Source of the DNA: Tahibacter harae
GTDB lineage: Bacteria > Pseudomonadota > Gammaproteobacteria > Xanthomonadales > Rhodanobacteraceae
Reading direction: 5' to 3'
NCBI RefSeq assembly: GCF_024437735.1
Contig: NZ_JANFQO010000020.1
Span: forward strand, 38,514 to 102,513
Length of the DNA stretch: 64,000 nucleotides
The notes under the pieces were generated by a model. It searched no databases and was not told where the DNA came from. It was given only the letters and a program-made list of their open reading frames with translations. Positions 58,500 to 64,000 of this stretch are shown piece by piece. The stretch's first letter is position 1; each line of letters starts with the position of its first letter. The translations under genes and the position numbers were made by a program.

Positions 58500-58575
58500 G
58501 CTCCCTTCGTCTAGTGGCCTAGGACATCGCCCTCTCACGGCGAGAACAGGGGTTCGAACCCCCTAGGGAGCGCCA
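58500..58575 (+). tRNA. tRNA-Glu (CTC)
   Basis: The 76-base gene folds as a full cloverleaf: acceptor stem GCTCCCT with AGGGAGC, D arm around GTCTAGTGGCCTAGGAC, anticodon loop CTCTCAC with anticodon CTC at 58534-58536, T arm AGGGGTTCGAACCCCCT, and an encoded CCA at 58573-58575. It is very close to E. coli tRNA-Glu except at the anticodon wobble base. It is a substrate of TruD (U13). Confidence 0.97.
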
Positions 58576-58614
58576 CTTTACTCCCCTTCACTACTCAGCA
58601 GGCTCGGTCGCCGC

Positions 58615-58938
58615 ATGCCTTTCGTTGTCACCGAAAACTGCATCAAGTGCAAGTACACCGACTGCGTCGAAGTATGCCCGGTGGACTGCTTCCACGCTGG
58701 CCCGAATTTCCTCGTCATCGACCCCGACGAGTGCATCGACTGCACCTTGTGCGAACCCGAATGCCCGGCCAATGCGATCTATCCCGAGGACGACGTCCCG
58801 GCGGGCCAGGAGCACTTCATCGCGCTGAACGCCGAACTGGCCAAGGCTTGGCCGGTGCTGACCGAACGCCAGGACCCGCCTGCCGACGCCAAGGAATGGG
58901 ACGGCAAGCCGGGCAAGCTCGAACTGCTGCAACGCTGA
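58615..58938 (+). CDS. fdxA: 7Fe ferredoxin (FdxA type)
   Basis: The 107-residue protein matches Azotobacter-type ferredoxin I. C9, C17 and C50 fit a 3Fe-4S cluster and C21, C40, C43 and C46 a 4Fe-4S cluster ([20 protein letters not shown] and [14 protein letters not shown]). The FdxA-like C-terminal extension, with EWDGKPGKL, is present. It is a small cytoplasmic electron carrier; its partner is not evident here. It lies between tRNA-Glu and the convergent bamC, with 10 bases between stops. Confidence 0.96.
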   Translation: MPFVVTENCIKCKYTDCVEVCPVDCFHAGPNFLVIDPDECIDCTLCEPECPANAIYPEDDVPAGQEHFIALNAELAKAWPVLTERQDPPADAKEWDGKPGKLELLQR

Positions 58939-58948
58939 GCCCTGCGGC

Positions 58949-59491
58949 TCAGCCCAGCCGCTCGCGCAGAGCGGCAACCACTTTCTGTACCGCCGCCGAG
59001 GCGCCGCTCACACTGACGCGGCTGCCGTCGCCGTCCGGGCTCACGCCAATATTCACCTGCTCGGTGATCGTCTCCACCTTCTTGCGCGTGAACAGGCGCT
59101 TGATGAAACCGCCTTCGTCGCGCGTGCGCTTGCTGGTGACGGTCAGGCTGTAGGTGCGGCCGGATTCGTCGCGTGCCGAGATGGCGCCGATGTTGGCCCG
59201 CTCCAGCGCCATGCCGACGCGCGCCCAGGTGCTGTCGACCGCGTCGTTCACATGCAGGCCGTCGATGCCGGTGGCGCCGCGCTGCGCGGCCGCGGTGGCG
59301 CGGGCGCTGCCTTCGGGCACGACCAATTCGGTGCGCACGGGCGGGGCGTCCAGATCGGGCGGAATTTCCAGCGGACGGGCTTCGACCGCCTTGTCCCATT
59401 CCGAGCGCGACTTGAACATGCTGCAGCCGCCCAGCGCCAGCGGAATCAGCGCAACGAGCAGGACGGTACGTATCGCGGACTTCGAATTCAC
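58949..59491 (-). CDS. bamC: Outer-membrane assembly lipoprotein BamC-like, short form
   Basis: The product has a lipoprotein signal (LVALIPLALGGC, C23), the BamC-type linker EWDKAVEARPLEIPPDLDAP, which in E. coli contacts BamD, and one helix-grip domain (about residues 75-180). E. coli BamC has two such domains and about 344 residues; this one has 180, so the C-terminal domain is missing. BamC belongs to the BAM complex that folds outer-membrane proteins. The start is probably GTG (AAGG six to seven bases upstream); a TTG two codons earlier is possible. It follows dapA, as in E. coli. Confidence 0.85.
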   Translation of the reverse strand: MNSKSAIRTVLLVALIPLALGGCSMFKSRSEWDKAVEARPLEIPPDLDAPPVRTELVVPEGSARATAAAQRGATGIDGLHVNDAVDSTWARVGMALERANIGAISARDESGRTYSLTVTSKRTRDEGGFIKRLFTRKKVETITEQVNIGVSPDGDGSRVSVSGASAAVQKVVAALRERLG

Positions 59492-59539
59492 AGGCAAACC
59501 TTGGTCAGTCTTTGGGACGGTGAAGCGAACGGAGCGGCG

Positions 59540-60424
59540 TCAAACCGCCGCATCTTGCAGGTTAGTGAGCAGATCGCGCAAGCGTTCGCGGTGCCCGGGG
59601 GAAAGCTCGACCAGGGGCAGGCGCGGACGCGGACTCCCCAGACCTTGCAGCGAAAGTCCCCACTTGAGCGGTATGGGGTTGGATTCCACCCCAAGCGCGT
59701 CGAACAGAGGCTGAAGACGGCGATCCAGCGCCTCGGCCTGCTCCCGGCGGCCGCCGCGGGCAGCGTCGCAGAGGGCGCGGAACGGCGCCGGCGCCAGATT
59801 GTTCGCCACCGAGATCACGCCGTCGGCGCCATCCAGCAGGCTGCGGCAAGCGGTGCCATCGTCGCCGGAAAGCACGCGGAACTCCGCGCTGCGCAGGGCC
59901 AGCAGCGCCTGCATGCGCGCCGGGTCGGCGACGGCTTCCTTGATCGCGACGATGCGCGGATGGGCAGCCAGCGCGGCCACCGTGGCCGGCAGCAGGTCGC
60001 AGCCGGTGCGGCCGGGCACGTTATACAGCACGATCGGCAGGCCGGCCTCGTCGGCAATGGCGCGATAGTGCTGCAGCAGGCCGTCCTGGGTCGGGCGCAC
60101 ATAATAAGGCGTGACCACCAGCGCGGCATCGGCACCGAGTTCAGCAACGCGGCGCGTGGCGGCGAGCGTCTTGGCGGTGTTGGCGCCGCCGCTGCCGACC
60201 AGCACGGGCACGCGGCCGGCGACCTGGCGCAGGGCCTGGCTCACCAGGGTGGCAAGCTCGTCATCGGAAAGTGCGTGGGCCTCGCCAGTGGAACCGGCGA
60301 CGACCAATCCCTGGGTGCCGCCGGCGATTTGCCGTTCGATCAGACGCGAGAAGGCATCGAGGTCCAGCTTGCCTTCCGCGGTGAACGGAGTAGCCAGCGC
60401 ACAGATGCTTCCGGAAAGATTCAA
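59540..60424 (-). CDS. dapA: 4-hydroxy-tetrahydrodipicolinate synthase
   Basis: DapA condenses pyruvate and aspartate semialdehyde, the first committed step to lysine and diaminopimelate. The 294-residue barrel shows the GTQGLVVAGSTGEAHALS loop, the catalytic tyrosine in VLYNVPGRTG, the Schiff-base lysine in RIVAIKEAVAD and a late GADGVISVANN. The start appears to be TTG (LNLSGSICALATPF), since no ATG or GTG in frame suits the family start. It is divergent from gcvR and upstream of bamC, as in E. coli. Confidence 0.95.
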   Translation of the reverse strand: MNLSGSICALATPFTAEGKLDLDAFSRLIERQIAGGTQGLVVAGSTGEAHALSDDELATLVSQALRQVAGRVPVLVGSGGANTAKTLAATRRVAELGADAALVVTPYYVRPTQDGLLQHYRAIADEAGLPIVLYNVPGRTGCDLLPATVAALAAHPRIVAIKEAVADPARMQALLALRSAEFRVLSGDDGTACRSLLDGADGVISVANNLAPAPFRALCDAARGGRREQAEALDRRLQPLFDALGVESNPIPLKWGLSLQGLGSPRPRLPLVELSPGHRERLRDLLTNLQDAAV

Positions 60425-60464
60425 AGCACGGCATCCGGGCTCGAAAAAGAGCGGCGGATGTTAC

Positions 60465-60493
60465 TTGCGGCCCCCTGGTGTGGCAAGTATTCT
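60465..60493 (+). promoter_or_regulatory. Candidate sigma70 promoter of gcvR-bcp
   Basis: TTGCGG (60465-60470) and TATTCT (60488-60493) are 17 bases apart. A start near 60500 would give a short leader to gcvR. CTTGC at 60464-60468 and GCAAG at 60483-60487 form an inverted repeat around the spacer that could be an operator. Confidence 0.5.
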
Positions 60494-60543
60494 GCTGGCA
60501 CTGCCGGCGCGGGTCGGCACCACCTTCAGGCGACGCACGGACC

Positions 60544-61128
60544 GTGAAGCAAGCAGGTAAATCCGCCTTGACCGAAGCCGCGCCACGCCCCCCGGCGAAC
60601 GAGAACTACCTGCTGATCAATGCGTTCGCCCCGCAGCCGGAGTCGCCACTGGTCGCGGTGACCCGGCGCATCTCCGAATGCGGCTGCAACCTGGTCGACG
60701 CGCGGGTCTCCACTCTGGGTTCGGATGTATCGGTGCTCGCGCTCGCCGTCGGCCCCTGGGATGCGATCGCCAAGCTGGAGAATGCGCTCAACAAGCTTGA
60801 GCGCGGCGAGAACCTGCGCATCACACATTTCCGCACCGGTCCCAAGCCGGTGCAGAACACCTTGCTGCCGTACGTGGTCGAGGTCATCGCCGCCGACCGA
60901 CCCGGCATACTGCACCAGCTGGCGGAGTTCTTCAGCCGCCGCGGCATTACCATCGAACAGCTGCATTCCTCGCGCTACCGGGCGATGCAGACGGGCGCGG
61001 ACATGTTCTCCGCCCAGGTCACGGTCGGCATTCCGGCCACCACGCACATCGCCGCCCTGCGCGATGATTTTCTTGAGTTCTGCGACGGGTTGAATCTCGA
61101 CGCAATCATGGATCCGATGAAGTTCTGA
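60544..61128 (+). CDS. gcvR: Glycine cleavage system regulator GcvR-like (two ACT domains)
   Basis: The 194-residue protein contains two ACT-type domains: residues about 20-95 (NYLLINAFAPQPESPLVAV, with CGCNLVDARVSTLG) and about 105-190 (YVVEVIAADRPGILHQLAEF). E. coli GcvR binds GcvA and represses the glycine cleavage operon. Its place, divergent from dapA and directly before bcp, matches E. coli. The start is uncertain between GTG at 60544 and TTG at 60568; neither has a strong Shine-Dalgarno sequence. The stop overlaps the bcp ATG (TGATG). Confidence 0.87.
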   Translation: MKQAGKSALTEAAPRPPANENYLLINAFAPQPESPLVAVTRRISECGCNLVDARVSTLGSDVSVLALAVGPWDAIAKLENALNKLERGENLRITHFRTGPKPVQNTLLPYVVEVIAADRPGILHQLAEFFSRRGITIEQLHSSRYRAMQTGADMFSAQVTVGIPATTHIAALRDDFLEFCDGLNLDAIMDPMKF

Positions 61129-61589
61129 TGCTCGATACCGGCGCGAAAGTCCCCGCCCTCAGCGGCACGACCCAGGAAGGTGCCACGCTGAAGCTGTCGG
61201 CGCTGAAAGGCCGCTGGGTAGTGGTCTATTTCTATCCCAAGGACAGCACGCCGGGCTGCACCACCCAGGCCCAGGGCTTCCGCGATCTCCACGCGCAGTT
61301 CGAGCAGCGCAACGCCGTCGTCATCGGCGTGTCGCGCGACAGCGTGCGCAGCCATGCGAATTTCTGCGCCAAGCAGGACCTGCCCTTCACCCTGATCGCC
61401 GATACCGACGAAACCTGGTGCAAGGCCTTCGATGTGATCCACGAAAAAGTGCTGTACGGCCGCCGCTACCTGGGCATAGTGCGCAGCACCTTCCTGATCG
61501 GTCCGGACGGACGCATCCAGCGCCGCTGGAGCCCGGTCAAGGTAGCCGGCCATGCCGCCGACGTGCTGGGAAGCATTCCGGACGCGTGA
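61128..61589 (+). CDS. bcp: Thiol peroxidase Bcp (AhpC/Prx family)
   Basis: Bcp reduces hydrogen and organic peroxides. The 153-residue thioredoxin-fold protein has YFYPKDSTPGCTTQAQGF with peroxidatic C44. E. coli Bcp resolves with a cysteine five residues later; that position is not a cysteine here. The others are C80 and C98, so it may act as a 1-Cys or an alternative 2-Cys enzyme. GVSRDSVRSHANF and RSTFLIGPDGRI are family motifs. It overlaps the gcvR stop by one base. Confidence 0.95.
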   Translation: MLDTGAKVPALSGTTQEGATLKLSALKGRWVVVYFYPKDSTPGCTTQAQGFRDLHAQFEQRNAVVIGVSRDSVRSHANFCAKQDLPFTLIADTDETWCKAFDVIHEKVLYGRRYLGIVRSTFLIGPDGRIQRRWSPVKVAGHAADVLGSIPDA

Positions 61590-61674
61590 GCAGACGCCGC
61601 CCGCCCGCCGCTGCGTCCCCGCCCGGCACCTGCCGGCTCCCCTCATCTACCTTCCGTCCCGCCCGAGGCTGCCC

Positions 61675-63066
61675 ATGACCCGAGGCAAACGCATCTACGT
61701 GCTCGATACCAACGTGCTGATGCACGACCCGACCTCGCTGTTCCGCTTCGAGGAGCACGATGTCTTCATCCCGATGACAGTTCTCGAAGAACTGGACAAT
61801 GCAAAAAAAGGAACATCGGAAGTCTCGCGCAACGCGCGCCAGGTCAGCCGCTTCATCAACGAGCTGATCGAGCACGGCGGCGACCGCAAGATCGAGGAAG
61901 GCCTGGACCTGGTCTCGCCCCAGGGCGTCAACCTCAAGCGCGGCAAGGCAGTGGGCCGGCTCTATTTCCAGACCCGCACGCCGGACTCCACGCCGGGCAA
62001 GAGCAAGGCCGACAACCAGATCCTCGCCGCCGTACTGATGCTGCGCGAACAGCACCAGCGCACCCCGGTGGTACTGGTGACCAAGGACATCAACCTGCGC
62101 ATCAAGGCCTCGATCTACGGCATCACCGCCGAGGATTACGAGAACGACCGTGCCCTGGACGATTTCAGCCTGCTCTACTCCGGCCACACCGAACTGGCCG
62201 AGGGCTTCTGGAGCCTGCACCAGAAGGATCTGAAATCCTGGCAGGAGCGCAACCACACCTTCTACGAGGTCAAGCTGCGCAAGAACGAGGAATGGTATCC
62301 GCACCAGTGCCTGTACATTCCCGACGGCGACGACATGCTGGAACTGCGCGTGATCGAGATGCGCGACGGCCGCGCGCGCCTGCGCCTGATGGACGACTAC
62401 ACCGGTTCGCACAACGTCTGGGGCATCACCGCGCGCAACCGCGAGCAGAATTTCGCGCTGAACCTGCTGATGGATCCCGATGTGGACTTCGTCACCCTGC
62501 TCGGCACCGCCGGCACCGGCAAGACCCTGCTGGCGCTGGCCGCGGGCCTGGCCCAGGTAATGGACCAGCAGCGCTACCGCGAGATCATCATGACTCGCGC
62601 GACGGTCTCGGTCGGCGAGGACATCGGCTTTCTGCCCGGCACCGAGGAGGAAAAGATGACGCCGTGGATGGGCGCGCTGACTGACAATCTCGAAGTGCTG
62701 ACCAGCCCCAGCGAAGGCGGCGCCTGGGGCCGTGCCGCGACCAACGACCTGCTCGCCTCGCGCATCAAGATCCGCTCGCTCAACTTCATGCGCGGCCGCA
62801 CCTTCCTGAGCCGCTACGTCATCATCGACGAGGCGCAGAACCTCACGCCCAAGCAGATGAAGACCCTGCTCACCCGCGCCGGCCCCGGCACCAAGATGAT
62901 CTGCCTGGGCAATGTGGAGCAGATCGACACGCCGTATCTGACCGAGACCACCTCGGGCCTGACCTACGCCGTCGACCGCTTCAAGGAATGGCAGCACAGC
63001 GCGCACATCACGCTGCGCCGCGGCGAACGTTCGCGTCTGGCGGACTACGCCTCCGAAAAGCTCTGA
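61675..63066 (+). CDS. PIN domain-PhoH ATPase (YlaK-like)
   Basis: The 463-residue protein joins an N-terminal PIN ribonuclease domain (YVLDTNVLMHDP, with D11; VLEELDNAKKG; DNQILAAVLML; VLVTKDINLRIKA) to a C-terminal PhoH P-loop domain with Walker A GTAGTGKT (277-284), Walker B YVIIDEAQNL and MICLGNVEQID. PIN-PhoH proteins are thought to be RNA helicase-nucleases. The ATG has GAGG six bases upstream. It follows bcp by 85 bases and ends before the insertion sequence. Confidence 0.93.
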   Translation: MTRGKRIYVLDTNVLMHDPTSLFRFEEHDVFIPMTVLEELDNAKKGTSEVSRNARQVSRFINELIEHGGDRKIEEGLDLVSPQGVNLKRGKAVGRLYFQTRTPDSTPGKSKADNQILAAVLMLREQHQRTPVVLVTKDINLRIKASIYGITAEDYENDRALDDFSLLYSGHTELAEGFWSLHQKDLKSWQERNHTFYEVKLRKNEEWYPHQCLYIPDGDDMLELRVIEMRDGRARLRLMDDYTGSHNVWGITARNREQNFALNLLMDPDVDFVTLLGTAGTGKTLLALAAGLAQVMDQQRYREIIMTRATVSVGEDIGFLPGTEEEKMTPWMGALTDNLEVLTSPSEGGAWGRAATNDLLASRIKIRSLNFMRGRTFLSRYVIIDEAQNLTPKQMKTLLTRAGPGTKMICLGNVEQIDTPYLTETTSGLTYAVDRFKEWQHSAHITLRRGERSRLADYASEKL

Positions 63067-63094
63067 ACCGCCGAAGCGGCTCGCCAGCAGCACG

Positions 63095-63122
63095 CGCCGG
63101 GAGCGCCATGCCGCTCCCGGCG
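63095..63122 (+). terminator. Hairpin after the PIN-PhoH gene
   Basis: CGCCGGGAGCG at 63095-63105 pairs perfectly with CGCTCCCGGCG at 63112-63122 (loop of 6). No T-run follows, so it is either a weak terminator or an RNA-stabilising hairpin. Confidence 0.45.
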
Positions 63123-63171
63123 GCGGAAAACGGACAAGCCGCCACCGGCCGGTGAAGCGCAGGCAAAAAAA

Positions 63172-64000
63172 GGTTCTTCACCCATTACCGGGGAAGGCGG
63201 CGCGGATTTTAAGGAAGAAGTAAGCATCGTCCCGGAAGCCGTAGGCGATGCGCTTGATGACCTTGATGCGGTTGTTGATGCCTTCGAGCAGGTTGGTACC
63301 CAACGGCCATCGACAGTGGGCCAGGATGCCGGGCAGATAGGGTTCCAGGCAACGGGCAAAGTGCTGCAGTGGCGCCAGGCCGCTGCGCAGGGCACGTCGT
63401 TGCCACGATAGCCAAGCCTTTTTCGCCCAGGCCCGGCTTCGGTAGTGCCAGAGCTGCTTGAGGTCATCCTTGAGCAGGTAAACGGTAAGCAGTGCTTTGT
63501 TGGCGGCGAGCAGTTCGTCCAGTTGCACGATCTTGTCGGCCGGAACGTTCTCCCGGTTGCGTAGCAATAACCAGCGCGACGTCTTGACCACCCGGCGCGC
63601 CGGCTTGTCGGCACGAAGTCGATTGGCCTCATCCACCCGTACTCGGTCAATGACTTCGCGGCCATACTTGGCGACGACATGGAACAGGTCGTAGACCACG
63701 TCGGCCTTCGGGCAGTGCTGGCGTACTTCCCGGTCGTAGGCCGAATTCATGTCCATCGCCACGGCACGGATACGCGCGCATCCCTGCGGCCCAAGCAGCT
63801 CGAAGAATGGCCGCACATCGGCGCGGCTGCGGCCACGGCCGACCCACAGCACGCGCTTGCGCTGAGGCTCAATGACTACCGTGGCGTAGCGATGCCCTTT
63901 CTGGATCGCAAACTCATCCATTGCCAGCACCGTGACGTCGCTGAAGTCCACCGGACCCAGCGTGCGTTGCAACTGCTGAAAATCGATGGTCTTGACCGTC
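63172..64000 (-). mobile_element. ISL3-family insertion sequence, incomplete at window end
   Basis: The element's transposase reads to the end of the window. The inside end appears to be near 63172, where GGTTCTTCACCC begins beside a run of seven A; the transposase stop lies within this end, as is common in ISL3 elements. The other end and the target duplication are outside the window, so the exact boundary is inferred. Confidence 0.7.
63178..64000 (-). CDS. ISL3-family transposase, C-terminal part
   Basis: The visible 274 residues start beyond the window and end at 63178. They show the DDE catalytic core of DDE_Tnp_ISL3: a first aspartate in VLAMDEFAIQKGHRYATVV, a second in AVAMDMNSAYDREV and the glutamate in NLLEGINNRIKVIKRIAYG, followed by the family's FRDDAYFFLKI end. 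The reading frame is intact as far as seen, so it may be active. The N-terminal zinc-binding and helix-turn-helix parts are off the window. Confidence 0.93.
   Translation of the reverse strand, partial: TVKTIDFQQLQRTLGPVDFSDVTVLAMDEFAIQKGHRYATVVIEPQRKRVLWVGRGRSRADVRPFFELLGPQGCARIRAVAMDMNSAYDREVRQHCPKADVVYDLFHVVAKYGREVIDRVRVDEANRLRADKPARRVVKTSRWLLLRNRENVPADKIVQLDELLAANKALLTVYLLKDDLKQLWHYRSRAWAKKAWLSWQRRALRSGLAPLQHFARCLEPYLPGILAHCRWPLGTNLLEGINNRIKVIKRIAYGFRDDAYFFLKIRAAFPGNG

Noticed and set aside
63172..64000. A genomic island border at the ISL3 element
   Set aside because: Only a single insertion sequence end is visible next to conserved housekeeping genes; nothing else suggests an island within the window.

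Overview
The window reads as chromosomal DNA of a GC-rich gammaproteobacterium of the order Lysobacterales (Xanthomonadales). Three things point there. The gene orders yhbY/rlmE-ftsH-folP-glmM, pyrG-kdsA-eno-ftsB-ispD-ispF-truD-surE-pcm-yqaA-nlpD-rpoS and bamC-dapA/gcvR-bcp are gammaproteobacterial. Intergenic gaps are filled with GGGATTC arrays and CCCTCTCC/GGAGAGGG hairpins of the kind common in xanthomonads. Several secreted proteins end in a [LI]F-x-x-GFE type tail. No genus can be fixed from sequence alone.

Layout. 1-9.0 kb: 3' end of yceH, a 2-oxoglutarate oxygenase, glmM, folP, ftsH, rlmE, yhbY, a Mth938-like gene and rpoS. 9.0-9.8 kb: a gap holding a degenerate repeat array upstream of rpoS. 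9.8-21.3 kb: an almost unbroken minus-strand block of housekeeping genes (nlpD back to pyrG) with one plus-strand smr gene. 21.4-28.6 kb: a plus-strand M24 aminopeptidase, then a compact four-gene glycan operon (wecB, an unknown protein, a fused two-domain glycosyltransferase, a methyltransferase). 28.7-34.9 kb: a secreted beta-helix protein, parE, pgi and panD.

34.9-54.7 kb: the main accessory region. Four minus-strand genes with gaps of 50, 35 and -4 bases look like one 19-kb operon. In order of transcription they encode a 3171-residue SBBP-propeller plus about 25-fold cadherin-like repeat lipoprotein; a 1940-residue secreted mosaic (alpha/alpha toroid, carboxypeptidase-regulatory, FG-GAP, CARDB and DUF11-like domains); a 1048-residue transglutaminase-fold protein without the catalytic cysteine and with a hydrophobic C-terminal tip; and a 115-residue three-helix membrane protein whose start overlaps the stop of the previous gene. 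This block lies between panC and panD, genes expected to be neighbours, and is set off from panC by a strong terminator. The last two genes have the layout of a polymorphic effector with an immunity protein; this is inference.

54.7-64.0 kb: panC, panB, folK and pcnB (minus), tRNA-Glu(CTC) with its own promoter, a 7Fe ferredoxin, bamC, dapA, gcvR, bcp and a PIN-PhoH ATPase. The window ends inside an ISL3-family transposase.

Together the conserved genes cover cell-wall precursor supply (glmM, kdsA, ispD/ispF), division (ftsB, ftsH), pantothenate synthesis (panB/C/D), stress control (rpoS, nlpD, pcm, surE), nucleotide, lysine and folate synthesis (pyrG, dapA, folP, folK) and RNA modification or turnover (rlmE, truD, pcnB). 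The accessory genes are aimed at the cell surface.
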